Below the pieces are notes generated by a model. The model had not been told where the DNA came from, made no database searches, and was given only the letters and a program-made list of their open reading frames with translations. Made by a program: the position numbers and the translations under genes. DNA of 64,000 nt from Humulus lupulus (Eukaryota > Streptophyta > Magnoliopsida > Rosales > Cannabaceae). Positions 44,669 to 55,806 of the stretch are shown one piece after another. The stretch lies in assembly GCF_963169125.1 (NCBI RefSeq), contig NC_084796.1, forward strand, positions 217,892,448 through 217,956,447, in the 5' to 3' direction. The number at the start of each line of letters is the position of its first letter. Position 1 is the stretch's first letter.

Positions 44669-46691
44669 TGTAGAGTCCAAGAACTTTACTTAGCTAGTTA
44701 GATAGTAGTAGTAATAGTAATAGCTAGTAGTAGTTCTAGTATGTTTATGACTGTGGATTTTGGTTCAAGCCGGGACTTAGTTGGACACTCGTAGTAACAC
44801 TTGTAGATTTTATAAGTTTAACCTATAGTTTAAGAATATTAATTATAACATAAGGTTTGATTAATATTGCTGGTTATAATATGACAATTATTATAACCTA
44901 AGGTTTAGATAGAGCAAATCAAAATATGACACTTGTCATGAGCATGGTTATTCCTAAGGTTTAGATAGAGCCAATAGGATTATGACATTTGTCATATGCA
45001 TAATTATTAAGGAATTATTATTTTAATGATAAAATAAAGGAAATATAAGACTTAGTCTTCACCATAATCTATTAGGAGCATGACATTTGTCACAATTTTA
45101 TTTATTTATGGATTAGGTAGTAAATAAATTTTTCGTAACTTTACGGTACTGTAACTTCCGACCTATTTTTGACCTAGTTATGTTATGAATTTCGAAAAAT
45201 AGTATTTCAAAAAAGTTGTAGATAATTGAATTATCTTTCTAACATTATAAAGAGAGTCTAAATCGGATTCTTACAGATCAAGATTTATTGATTTTTCTGT
45301 AGGTGAGTTTAGAGTTACGAGATTTAGGGAGTTAGAAGTTAGAATTCTATTTGTTTTTATTATTTTTGTTTTTAAAATCAAGCTTTGACTCATTAAACCT
45401 CTCTCTGAACAATTTGACCAAGTCCTAAGCCTTTGGTTGAAGAATATTCAAATATTTTCAATTAAATTCATTATTTTTATTCAAAGCCAAAAAGAAGATT
45501 TTTATTCTTAGAACTCTATAAATAGGACCTAGCACAAAGCTTTTTCATTCATTCTTCAAGCATTGATTAGAGCCTTCCAGGTGCTAGTGAGACTATAGAG
45601 TGATAAACACTTGGGTTGGGGTTACAAGCTTAATCATTATAAGCTTAATAAACACTTGGGATGTAAGGTTATAGTGTATTTCGGTTTCGAGGTATAGTTC
45701 GGTCATAGAAGCATTCAAGGTATTCCTAATTCTAGTTCCTTTCTATATTGATTCTTATAGTTCTTCTCTACTCAAATATCTTTTCTATTCTAACCCAGTC
45801 TTTTCTATTCTTGTTTAAGCATCTAAGTTCTTGAACTTGAGGTTCTTGTTGGTAAGTATCTTTTCAATGGTGTAGTTCATTCTTTTCATCTATTTTCCTT
45901 AGTATACTCACCTCTCTATTATGGTTTTTAGGAGTGTTCCAAAGTCCCGATCTTGTTCTCACATCCCAGCTTTTGGTAAGGAAAATAGGGTAGATTTGTA
46001 TGCTTTTATGTTGTTGATATATGTTTATGTTGTAAGTATGATATGTTTTAGTTGTTGGATTGTTTAGATAGCAATCACATAATTTGTTTAGATAACAAAT
46101 AAATAACTTGTTTAGATAACAAGTCCAAGTAGTAGATTTCTTGGGCATATGATTGTTTAGATAACGAGCCCCATGAATTTATGTGACATGTTTAGATAAC
46201 TAGCCCCGTAAATTTATGGGCATATGATTGCTTAGCTAGCAAGTCCCAAGAAGTATGATGGCCATTGTAATAGATGTTGTATTTGTATAGTCACATGATT
46301 ATAGTTTATAGTTTGTGTGTATGTATGTGTTTCATGCTTGTAGTAAATTTTCCTTGCTGGGCATTAGGCTCATTCCTTTATGTTTTATATGTGCAGGAAA
46401 ATAGTTTTGGTGGTGGGAAGGTTCTTGGCAGCTTGGGGATGTGTATTAAGGCAGGATGGAATCGGTGGATTGCGCGTACGATTTGAGGATGAAGTTTTTT
46501 TTAGTCTTTTAGTTATGATTTCTATGTATTATTTTTCCGCACATAATTTTGTAACCAATTTATTTAAGTTATGTTTTGTTTTATTTTCAAAACAATGGGA
46601 TCTCATATCCTAAATGAATTTTTATGTATTTAACCTTTACTTTACAGTTTTTAAATAAAGTTATGGTTATTTCATATTTACGTTTTCTTAA
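44669..46691 (+). repeat. 3' LTR of element B, right end missing
   Basis: Begins tgtagagtccaagaac and matches the 5' LTR until cttaaga at about 46691 (5' LTR position 31837). The last 52 bp or so are absent. The next bases (gataaatagc...) belong to element D. It carries a 23-bp extra segment near 45628 and many substitutions. Confidence 0.92.
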
Positions 46692-46868
46692 GAGATAAAT
46701 AGCAACACATGTATATATACATTGAAAAAGAAGGTCTTGAAGACAGTACAAGAGTTACCAAAGGAAAATAGTAATGAGAGTCATATTACAAAGGCCCGAA
46801 GTACAAAAAAAAGGAAGAGAGCATACACCCATGGAGGGCTAGCCGGCAAATGTTATGAAGTAACTACT

Positions 46869-49380
46869 TCAGGGCCTCCTAACGTGGGCGCTCCACATGG
46901 TCGCTCGAGCAACAGCATGTTCACCAAAAGAAGAGAAGTCAAAATTAGGATCCTGCCTCCACACATTGTAAAGGGCACGGTCTATGGACATGCGCTCGGT
47001 GGTAGCCGTCTCTGCCTCCAAGGAAGCATTCCTCTCCTGCGCCTACTGAAGTTCGGCCCTGAGGGCCTCGACTTCGGCCTCCAACTGGGTAACTCTTTGT
47101 TGTGACGCGGCCGCGATGGCCTTGGCCTCCTGGAGTTCACACTCCAAGCGGGTAACCTTGTCCTCTAGCCCCTTGGTCTTGGCCTTTACTTCCTTCCTCT
47201 TTAGTAGCAAGTTGGAAAATTTGGTCCGGACCCCTGACAACTTAGCCTTGGTTTCATTAAGCTCTTTCTCGAGCTCCTGCACTCAGGCTGTAAGGCAGAC
47301 CCTCTCAGCAGTAGACGCAGAGAGGTTGTTAGACAAGTCGGCAAACCGCATAGCCACCGTATAGGCCTGCACAAAAAAGTTAGCAACAACAGCAATAAAT
47401 GACAAAAGCAAAAAAAAAATATGTGCATAAACACCTATACATAATAGGGCTAATGCGAGGGGCGGGGACTCACCCAAGTCATGGAGCGCCTTAGGTTCTC
47501 CCCAAGGTCCGTCTGGGTCACGTTCCCAAGGCCATTCCAGTCGGATACAGGGAGGCTCGAGGCAAGTTGGGTGTATTGCTGTTCGTAAGACGTTGCCATC
47601 CGAGTCACCCAGGGCTCCCCATCCGTACCAGGGGCACCTGGCTGGATGGGGACAGACGACCCGCTTGTCGATACGGGAGGGGGCGCGGTGAAAGTGGAAA
47701 GCCGAGGCTCTGGTGGATCAAAGGGGGGCTCCGCAAGGTCGGCATAATCATCCCCCGATGATCCAGGGTCGAGAGGAGCCTGAGTGAAGGCGTCGTAGCC
47801 CTCAGGGTCAGGGCAAATACTACACCCCGGAATGTCCTGCTAGTCTTGTGAGTGAGGGGCTATGTCCGGATCATAGGAAGCACATGGAGGGCACCCCCCA
47901 GAAGATGGAGGCAGCTGATGGGATCCCCCGCGGTCAAGGGGGGCTTCCTCCGGCCCCTCCTTGTCCTCATCGTCATCCGGGCAAGGCTCAGCCAAGGTCT
48001 CCTTCATCTTCGCAGACCCAGAGATGGTCCACAATAACTTGGGGTCAGAGACGGGAGATAGCTTGTGGCGGTTCATATTTTTTACGGTGAAAAGAAGCAC
48101 TGCCTCTTTCGTGGCAGGATCAGCGTTGAGGAACTTTCTCATGTCTTTCGCTTCCAACCCGACGACGATGGGTTCAGCGAATTGCTCTGCACAGTACGCG
48201 CCGTAATCGATGTGAGCGTAAGGCACAAAACCATAAGTTGCAAAAACAAAAACAAAAAGCAAAAAGAGAGGAAGTGATGCTCAGAGTACTTACTGGGAGT
48301 GGCCCGGAAATCTTCACGGACAGAGAGTGGACCTTCCACGAAGAAAAAGTCCCGCTTCCAAGCCCCCGGGTTAGACACCGAACCCTCTATCAAAGAGGCC
48401 CCGTTGTTGGCTTTTTGTAAGTAGTAAAAGCCATTTGAATTGTGGAGGGGCATGAAGTTTTAGAGGAAATGTACCTCGGTTGTCGTAGGGGCGCGTTTCA
48501 ACAGTTTCATATATGCAATGAAAAGGCAGCTCAAAGTTAGCCAGCCATTGGGTGCCAGCTGAAGCGAGGCAAGGTCGAAGTAGTTGAGGACTGCAACAAA
48601 GAACGGGTGCAACGGAATGGTACCACCCGCTTTCAAAATGTGCTCACTGAGGGCCACGAATCCGGGCCTGGGGCGGTCAGCCCGGCATGCCTCCAAAGGG
48701 GCGTATAGAGCATAATCTGGAGGGACGCGATAATGATTCACGATGTCCATCAGTTTGTTGTCGGACACGCGCGACACCAGCTCGGACGCTAGTAAAGGGG
48801 CATCGTCCTGCTTTTGGGTAGATACCTGTCGCCTTGCCCTCGGCATATCTGCAAAATCAAAAGAAAAATGTGAGGAAGAGACAGAACATTTGACCCTCCA
48901 TTTTTTCTTCCTAGCAAGAGTCTTCCATCGAGGGAGCGACTGCGGAAGTGCTAAGCTAGGACAAACTGAGACTAGGGGCTGAGGAGAAGCAGAAGCAGCC
49001 CCCTCATAGTCATCAGGCGAGGATGGGCTGGAAGGCTCAGGTGGAAGGTGTCCCTCCATAAACTCTAACTCCCACTGCAATTCAAAAAGGGTCATCCTAA
49101 GGCTCGCTACATGGTCACTAAGGTCTGGGGGGGAAGGTCCTCCGTCTCCTCTCGACACCGAGTCAATTTCGCTCTCCACCACCCAAATTTTGCGCCTAAG
49201 TTCAGCCATGTACTCAAGGTGGCGGATACGGGCCTGCCTTAGGGAGTCATAGTCCTGGTGAGGGTTGCCCTCAGGGGACTCTGAGTCTGAGGACAGGTCA
49301 ATAAACTCAGCCCCCGGGGGTATGTCAGACGGGCCGTCACTGTCCATGAGACCTCGTCCCAACAGCAAAAATGGGTTCAC
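46869..49380 (-). pseudogene. antisense gene of element D (PF04195-like plus coiled coil)
   Basis: Minus-strand coding blocks: about 49380-48300 (acidic N-terminus; then GGTIPLHPFFVAVLNYFDLA and SLQLAPNGWLTLSCLF, the PF04195 style), 48230-47500 (YGAYCAEQFAEPIVVGLEAK, then a P/S/D-rich part) and about 47340-46869 (coiled coil with LEAEVEALRAELQ, then ALYNVWRQDPNFDFSSFGEH). The last segment aligns with MLYHCWVYNSDGDFSFMG of the C gene. Stops interrupt several blocks, for example after TTTEVHFL (about 48460) and after IAPHSQD (47840). A start at MPRARRQVSTQK (about 48846) is also possible. Function unknown. Confidence 0.72.
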
Positions 49381-49811
49381 GTATAAACAAGGGAAAGGCT
49401 ACAAAACACAAAGGAATAGGCTTAATATTTCTGGATGCAGACGTCCTAAATGGCCCACTACAGGATATAAAAAAAAAATGAGGGGCGTGCATATGATCAA
49501 ACTCACTACAAGCTCATGCCAAGGTATCCCATCCCGAGTAACGCTAATTTGAACCCAACAAAAGCCAGGGAAAAAGAGAATATACCTCAAGATGTAGAAA
49601 TTGGAGGCTGTCGAGACCAAAAAAGGAGGACGAGGGCCAAAAACACTAAATGGTCGAAAATGCGCGTCTGCAAGAATAGACCAAAAAGACGTGTTAGCCA
49701 CCAAATAGATACCCCAAAAAAAATTAGCTCATATGTAAAAAAAAAAAAAAAAGTGAAAAATGATGAAAATGAAATGAAAAAATAAAATAAAGGAAGCTAT
49801 GGCAAAAGTGA

Positions 49812-49876
49812 GGTTGTGGGGGATTGAACCCCTTACCTCTTGAAAAAGGAAGGGTTCTCCAAACCACTAAGCCAAG
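49812..49876 (-). other. tRNA-like A-box/B-box segment in element D
   Basis: On the minus strand tggcttagtggtttgg resembles a Pol III A box, and ggggttcaatccccc forms a T-arm with a B-box core (GGTTCAATCCC). Spacing and a long variable part recall tRNA-Ser/Leu or a tRNA-derived SINE. The acceptor stem is not convincing, so I do not call a functional tRNA. Confidence 0.45.
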
Positions 49877-49971
49877 GAAGTAATGTGAAAATATTAGGCC
49901 ATGCATGAAGGCCTACTTATAAGAATCAAGGTGAATAGTCTACAAGAGCACCTAAAGGTCCTCTCCTAGAC

Positions 49972-49981
49972 TGGGGGCAAG
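49972..49981 (+). other. polypurine tract of element D
   Basis: tgggggcaag lies directly before the LTR start at 49982 and shares its core with C and E. Confidence 0.8.
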
Positions 49982-51131
49982 TGTGGACGCTCAATATTCC
50001 GCGCCCATAAAAGATCCAAGACGCGCCTAGGCACGAGGCCACCCTCAGAAATGCACGCGAGGCCCTTCTCGGCGTCGCACCACGCCCACGCGAGGCCCTT
50101 CTCGGTGTCGCACCACGCCCACGCGAGGCCATCCTCAGCCATGCGCGCGAGGCCTGTCTCAGCGTCACGCCTCGCCCACGCGAGGCCCTTCTCGACGTCG
50201 CACCACGCCCGCGCGAGGCCATCCTCGGCCGTGCGCGCAAGGCCTGTCTCAGCGTCGCGCCTCGCCCACGCGAGGCCCTTCTCAGCGTCGCACCACTCCC
50301 GCGCGAGGCCATCCTCGGCCATGCGCGCGAGGTCCGTCTCAGCGTCGCACCTCGCCCACGCGAGGCCCTTCTCGGCGTCGCACCACGCCCACGCAAGGCC
50401 ATCCTCGGCCATGCGCGCGAGGCCCGTCTCAGCTTCGCGCCCCAGCGCCTTGCAAGCAAGGCTCGTGTCCAGGTGCGGACCCGTCGTCGCCCCGCCTTAC
50501 ACTCAGCCGCGACCATTACACGCACCAAGGGTCCCATTCCCTATACCTTAAGACCCCAATGCTCGGAGGCTCCAGTACGAACCGAATGGAACCTACTTGT
50601 ACGATATAGTACTGGGTACGGCCACTAAGACCCTGTACGTCGAGTACGGACACCCGTACCAGTGGGGTAGTGGGAGTGCTGGAATAAGAGTTGTGGCACG
50701 TACGTCTACGGCCAGGAGTCATAGTCGACACCACTACCACCTGCGCCACTACGTCTGTCCCCACTCCACTGACATGAGTACAGACAAGTAGTGGAGACAT
50801 CCTCCTGACGCCTACCCCTGTATTGGATGCACGACCACAACCTCTGAAACCACTCTCCTGACAGAGTACTTATGTACCACTTGGTCCCCTGGACCACCAT
50901 GTACCCAGGGCCATTAGAGCCTACTATAAAATGAACTCTAACCCCACATGAAAAGGGGTTGGAAAATTTACTATAGCAAGTGCTTGAGAGTGAATGAAAG
51001 ATTGATTTCTCCATTGTTGTTCTGTCATTGTTCTTGAGTTATTACTTGAATTTCTACAGCTTTTTCATTGACTATCTTAACTGGATAATTGTTTCCATCT
51101 CAACTTAGTTGACGAGTTCTCACCGTCAACA
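49982..51131 (+). repeat. 3' LTR of element D (1150 bp)
   Basis: Begins TGTGGACGC and ends CCGTCAACA. It contains a GC-rich tandem array (50050-50447) and a TATA box at 50925-50931 between arms TTAGAG (50914-50919) and CTCTAA (50936-50941). No partner 5' LTR is in the window. Confidence 0.8.
50050..50447 (+). repeat. GC-rich tandem array, 90-bp units of three 30-33-bp subunits
   Basis: Subunits are variants of cgcgaggcc-(c/a)t(t/c)ctcggc followed by gtcgcaccacgcc or catgcg. Higher-order copies recur at 50175, 50265 and 50355 (90-bp period), with less regular copies at the left. Because units are multiples of three, frames stay open on both strands (for example 50051-50551 plus and 50537-49926 minus); these are not genes. 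Confidence 0.9.
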
Positions 51132-51169
51132 ATACCGTCAGCTTGAAAAAATAAAATAGAATATACGAA

Positions 51170-51560
51170 AAGAATAAAAGTGTTTGGATATAACCAAATA
51201 CGCGAGCTAAGATAGTTTGGATATAACCAAATTATTAAAAAAAAAAGTGTTTGGACGTAACCAATTACGCAAGCTAAGATAGTTTGGACATAACCAAATT
51301 ATTAAAAAATAAAAGTGTTTGGAAATAACCAAACACGCGAGCTAAGATAGTTTGGACATAACCAAACTACTAAAAAATAAAAGTGTTTGAAAATAAAAAA
51401 AATACTCGAAATAAGATAGTTTGGACATAACCAAGTTAAAAAAAATAAAAGTGTTTGGATATAACCAAATGCGCGAGGCAAAATAATATGGATAAAACCA
51501 AATGCGCGATCTAGACATAACTAGATCAAAAATATTTGTGTGTGGATTACGAACCAATAG
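51170..51560 (+). repeat. tandem repeat of about 65 bp with a central hairpin (element E)
   Basis: At least ten copies of TTTGG-AYATAA-CCAAA-type motifs, in pairs, separated by gcgagctaagatag and attattaaaaaataaaagt. Some have longer perfect stems: GTGTTTGG/CCAAACAC at 51318-51339 and AGTTTGG/CCAAACT at 51349-51368. One has GATCTAG/CTAGATC at about 51509-51528. The loop is nearly constant. Confidence 0.88.
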
Positions 51561-52110
51561 CACGACCTAAGTAGGTTTGGATCCAAACCATCTAAAATTA
51601 ATCGACAGAAAATTGGAATATAAATAAACCTACTTCAAGTTAAGTCGAGATTGAGGCTGGAGTTTCTTGCAAAAAGATAGTTTCGACCTCATAACTTTGG
51701 GGAGCTACTCGAGGATGAGGAAAAGTAACTAGAAAAGCACGATATAACTAAACCACCTTTATTACATGCCATATAAGTACTTTCGAGTGTATGGTAAAAG
51801 TAAGTTCCGACCTTGACAAGTTACGGGATCGGACGCGGATACGTCGAGTAAACTGTGCATGAATGCATTGAAGCTCGAGCTTAAAATCCACCATGTGTTT
51901 GTATGAATAAACAGACATAAGGACACTTTAAATTTCAACTTAAGAAATGTAAAGCAAAAATATTAAAGTAAAGTCAAATACGGTATTATTGATATCATAA
52001 GAAAATAGCTCTTTCACGAGCTATAAATTGTCTTGGCCCCAGGGGCATAAAAAATAGAAGATAAAAAACTATTACAAGAGGTTCAAAGGGACGCAGCCCC
52101 GGGTCAAGAT

Positions 52111-54855
52111 TTAGGAGGAAGGAGCATCCTCCTTAGCCTTCTCAGCATCCTCCTTGGCCCTCTCTGCCTCCTCCCGAGCAGCCTCCTCCGCATCGAGTCG
52201 AGCTTGCCAACTCAAAAGAGACTAGGAAGCTGGTATTGAGATCGGCATTACTGAACCAGATCCTGTACATGGACAGGTTGACCGCCCGATCCTTCTTCTC
52301 CTTGAACTCTGCAAGAAGACAAGCCTTTTCGCCTCCATTATCTTGAAGGTGGAATTTTTCTCCTCCTTAAGCTTGGCATTGACCTTCTCGAGCTCGGCTA
52401 TCCTGACCTTCATCTGCTCGGCTTCAACCTCTATCTTTGCCTTTGCAGCCTTATATTCGTCCGTGAGCTTAAGTTGAAGATTCTTCAACTCTTGGGTATA
52501 GGACATGCTCGAGTGGACCTCGTTCTTCAACTTATAGTTAAACTGAGCAACAGCGGCAAGAGACTAAAATACAAACAAATCCAATTAGAACACATGCTAA
52601 GCATAATTACAACAAGCGGTGAAGTGAGAGAAGTTACCGCAGCAGCGAGCTCGACACTCTTGTCATAAAGGGCGTTGCAATCCCGGGCATTGTTCAAAAA
52701 CTACCACTGGGGAGCCTTGAAGTTGTTGATGCTCTGGCCTACCTGAGACAGGATGTCCGAGCCAAGCGTAGCTCCATGAGTCCTAGCAGCATTGTCGACG
52801 ACATACTCATCAACATGAGTAGAAATCGACAACAAGCGCCCTTTGGATGCTGGTTTCTTCGGAGGAGGGCCGAGCGTTGGGTGGACCATGATAGTAGGAG
52901 GCACATGGGGGACATCTGTGGTGGAAGCTTCGACCTGGGAAGTAGAATCCACGGCCGGGATCGTAACAGTGGGAGCTGAAGGAGGAGGAGTCTTCTCAGT
53001 CCTCTTAAGAACCTTGGCGGGCCGATCTGACTTTCGTGAGCCTCTCAAGCACTTGTTCCTCTGAGCCCCCTCGCCACTGGCGAGCACAGTATCGAGATCA
53101 GAGTCCATAGCACTTGCAAATTTACGCCACAGTATAAGAAATTCCAAGACACAAAAAGTTAGCACAATGCAGACAAGCAAGGTATAAAGGGCAAGTAAAG
53201 AGGAACCTAACTGGAACTCTCCCCCGAGCTCGTGCTCGGTGACCACGTAATTCCCCCATCTTCAGAAGAGTCAGGGGGAGTCCCTTCCCTATAAGTGGAA
53301 GTCAACCTCAAAAGGTCCCTATAATCATTTGTCCCGTATTGAAAGGCTATTCCGTCCCATACCTCATTCAAACTATACATGGTATCGTATTTCCCTAGCC
53401 AACTATCAAACCTATGAACCCTCTCATCTACCCAGGACCATACATAAAAGTGGTCCCTATCATCTTCACACAAGACTAATTTGGTGGGATTATGCTTAAG
53501 TAGCGAGGGAGACCATAAATCTAAGCTAAGGATGACCGTACCTCTGTCGCTCGAGCTTGAGGCCTCGTCATTGGCCTCGTTCCCTGATTGCGAACTCCTG
53601 CGATGTCGAGCTCGGGATTGTGGCTTAGAGTTGGGCCTTGGGGGAAGGTTGCCGATTGGGAGAGGTACAAACTCCCACTTGGCGTATTTCTTGTTGGACC
53701 AGTCATTTGTGGACTGATCCTTTTCCAGGAGACCACAAGCTCGAAGCCTATCTTCATGAAGAAGATAGGAGAAGGAATGCCTACCGTAAGGGAATTGGAG
53801 CAAGGCCTCCTTGTGCTCCTTCATCTTATCGGTGGGAGTAGGTCGATGATAATTGGCTGGAGAAATAAACATATCATGAGTGATTTGAGCCTAAGCAAAA
53901 ATTCTAGCACAAAAAGAAGAGATTTTTTATACTTACAGATTCGTCTGAACGAATAGTATCTAGAAGGAGCCAGGCCATCTATCCAAAAGAAAGCCTACTT
54001 GAAATCAGGGGGATGGTTGGGTAAATCCTCAAAGATTTTCTTCTCCTTGGGATAGCTCGAAAGGTAGTAGAAGTCGTCCCCTCCCTAAGCTCGGGAGGGA
54101 TTGTTTTTCAAGCAAAAGAGATATAGAATCGCCTTTGGTGAAGGTCCTTCCCACTTTAGCTCGTGGTAAAGCGACCTCAGGGCTGATAAAACCCTGTAAG
54201 AGTTGGTGTTGAATTGGAAAGGAGCGAGCCTGATAAAATCCAAGTCCTTGAAAAAGGACTTTAAGGGAAATAAGGCCACTGCCTTCATGTGCTCCTGGCT
54301 CCAAGCCACATATCTTAACTTGTTGTCAGGATTACCATCTCCTGGGGCGCGGCAGCTTTGCTCGTGGGAGGTTGGAGCTCGACACCTCAGCGAGCCCGAT
54401 AGTACAATATTGTGGAGGGCCAAGATATCAGAGATCTGCCCCAGTGAAGAAATCGAGCTCCAGTAGTGCTCGGCCTCAAAAAATTCTCTCTTCGAGGTGG
54501 GAATGGAGGTTGGCTGTGAGGTAGAAGGGGGGTATGACAGTTCTCCCATCAGTAAAAATTGGAGATCGCCTGGCTTGAAGGCGATTTTCACATTAAGAGT
54601 GGTATCGATGGGGATTGGTCTAGGCTCGGGGTTTGGATCTGGATAGATGGCGACCCTAAGTCTCTTCCTTTTCCTCTTCTCAACCTCGTCGATTTGACAT
54701 CGTAAGTGAGCTCGGGTATCTTCTTGCTCACGCCTTAGTTGGTGCTCCCGAATCAAACGTTGATTCCGAGTAAAAGGTGACTCCGGTCTCGGAGTTTTCA
54801 GTGAGTAAGAAATTGAGAGCTTTGACCCCCACCGCTTTTCTGAGTTCTGCGCCAT
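52111..54855 (-). pseudogene. antisense gene of element E (PF04195-like plus coiled coil)
   Basis: Minus-strand gene in blocks: about 54855-53940 (starts MAQNSEKRWGSKLSISYS; contains SQEHMKAVALFPLKSFFKDL, then FQFNTNSYRVLSALRSLY, the same domain as in C), about 53872-53212 (KWEFVPLPIGNLPPRPN; basic and S-rich), about 53115-52625 (PKKPASKGRLLSIST) and about 52565-52111 (coiled coil QELKNLQLKLTDEYKAAKAK and AREEAERAKEDAEKAKED, ending in a stop at 52111-52113). Stops occur at about 54086 and after NNFKAPQW (about 52701). Exon borders were not fully resolved. The protein's role is unknown. Confidence 0.75.
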
Positions 54856-54899
54856 CTAGCAAGAGAGCAAAAGGATGAGGGCCAGACGAACAAGAAATT

Positions 54900-55794
54900 A
54901 AGAATAAAAATCAAGACGGCCTAAGCTCGATCCAAAGAACGAGACCAGGCTTGAAGCGTGTATTTCACGGAAAGGGGGGAAAGTGGATTTATTTTCGAAG
55001 ATCCCAGATTTTTAGGGAAAAAAAGTTGGCAATTACTCAAAAAGTGATATTTTTGGGAAACATAAAATTTATAAACCCTAATCTTATACCCGTTTCTTGG
55101 TCTACAACATATGATATTCAAAATCAAGACACCCTATTAAAAGAGCCATATTTGCATCATTCATGCAAAATCTGGGTTCGGAAATCCGTAATCTCAGAAG
55201 AGCCTAAAAACTACATGATATTGACTAAAATATCCTAGTGCTAAACTGGTGTCCAAAAATGCTACTATAACATAAAAATGCATCAAGAAATATAAGTATG
55301 AGGGTCAAGAACAGAGACTTACACACAGAGGCTTGCGGATACAATGAAAGTGACGACTGGGGGAGCGGTTGCAAGAATGATATCACGGAATCGAAAAGGC
55401 CAAGGTTGTTTTGTCTTCTTGGTTTAGAAACATGCAAAGAGGAAAGAAGATTTTTCGGCATTGGTTTTTTCTCTCTCTGAAACTTAAAACGTAAAAATGA
55501 AGAAGAAGGGGATGACACAGTTATATATATATGTGTCCCAAGAGGAGGTCAAGGGTCGAGCTAATCTAGACCTTTGGCTGGATTTGGTATTTGATGTAAT
55601 GGTCAGGTGCGAATGTAGCAATGGCGGCAAAAGCTGAAACGTGAAAGGACGTGGTGTGTTGAAAAAGTACTCAAGTACTCTGATTGAGCAACCCGTGGCT
55701 GACGCATGTCCACACTCGAGTGCAATTGATGGTACAGTTTCCAAGAAGGGCAGTTCAAAAGTTTCCTTCTCATAGCATTCGAACTGATACTTTT
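54900..55794. other. spacer between antisense gene and LTR of element E
   Basis: No gene that I can support. Open frames here have no family features. It should contain the promoter of the antisense gene. A TA run (atatatatat) is at 55519-55530. Confidence 0.5.
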
Positions 55795-55806
55795 GAGGGG
55801 GCAAAA
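55795..55806 (+). other. polypurine tract of element E
   Basis: gaggggggcaaa-type run directly before the LTR start at 55807. Confidence 0.8.

Larger units (their letters stand above)
29833..46691 (+). mobile_element. Ty3/gypsy chromovirus (Tekay-like) 'B', split by CACTA-2
   Basis: 5' LTR 29833-31889, primer site 31892-31902, extra ORF 32042-32482, gag-pol 33034-44632 interrupted by CACTA-2 at 35561-42509, polypurine tract 44656-44667, truncated 3' LTR 44669-46691. It is inserted in the TNP2-like gene of CACTA-1 (left flank tcttc). Its right target duplication and the last roughly 52 bp of the 3' LTR are missing. The LTRs differ by about 4-5% over their first 130 bp, and there are many stops, so B is older than A and C. 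Confidence 0.93.
46692..51131 (+). mobile_element. 3' half of Tat-like retrotransposon 'D'
   Basis: The right end is an LTR (49982-51131) preceded by a GGGGGCAA polypurine tract. The left end starts abruptly at 46692 against the broken LTR of B. There is no gag-pol and no 5' LTR. The body holds an antisense gene like that of element C. LTR ends GTCAACA and the polypurine tract match C and E, which places all three in one lineage. Confidence 0.85.

Noticed and set aside
49812..49876. Functional tRNA gene
   Set aside because: A and B boxes are visible, but the acceptor stem does not pair convincingly and the variable part is irregular. Kept only as a tRNA-like segment.
49926..50551. Long R/A/S/H-rich ORFs on both strands
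   Set aside because: Produced by the 90-bp tandem array whose units are multiples of three; open in several frames at once.
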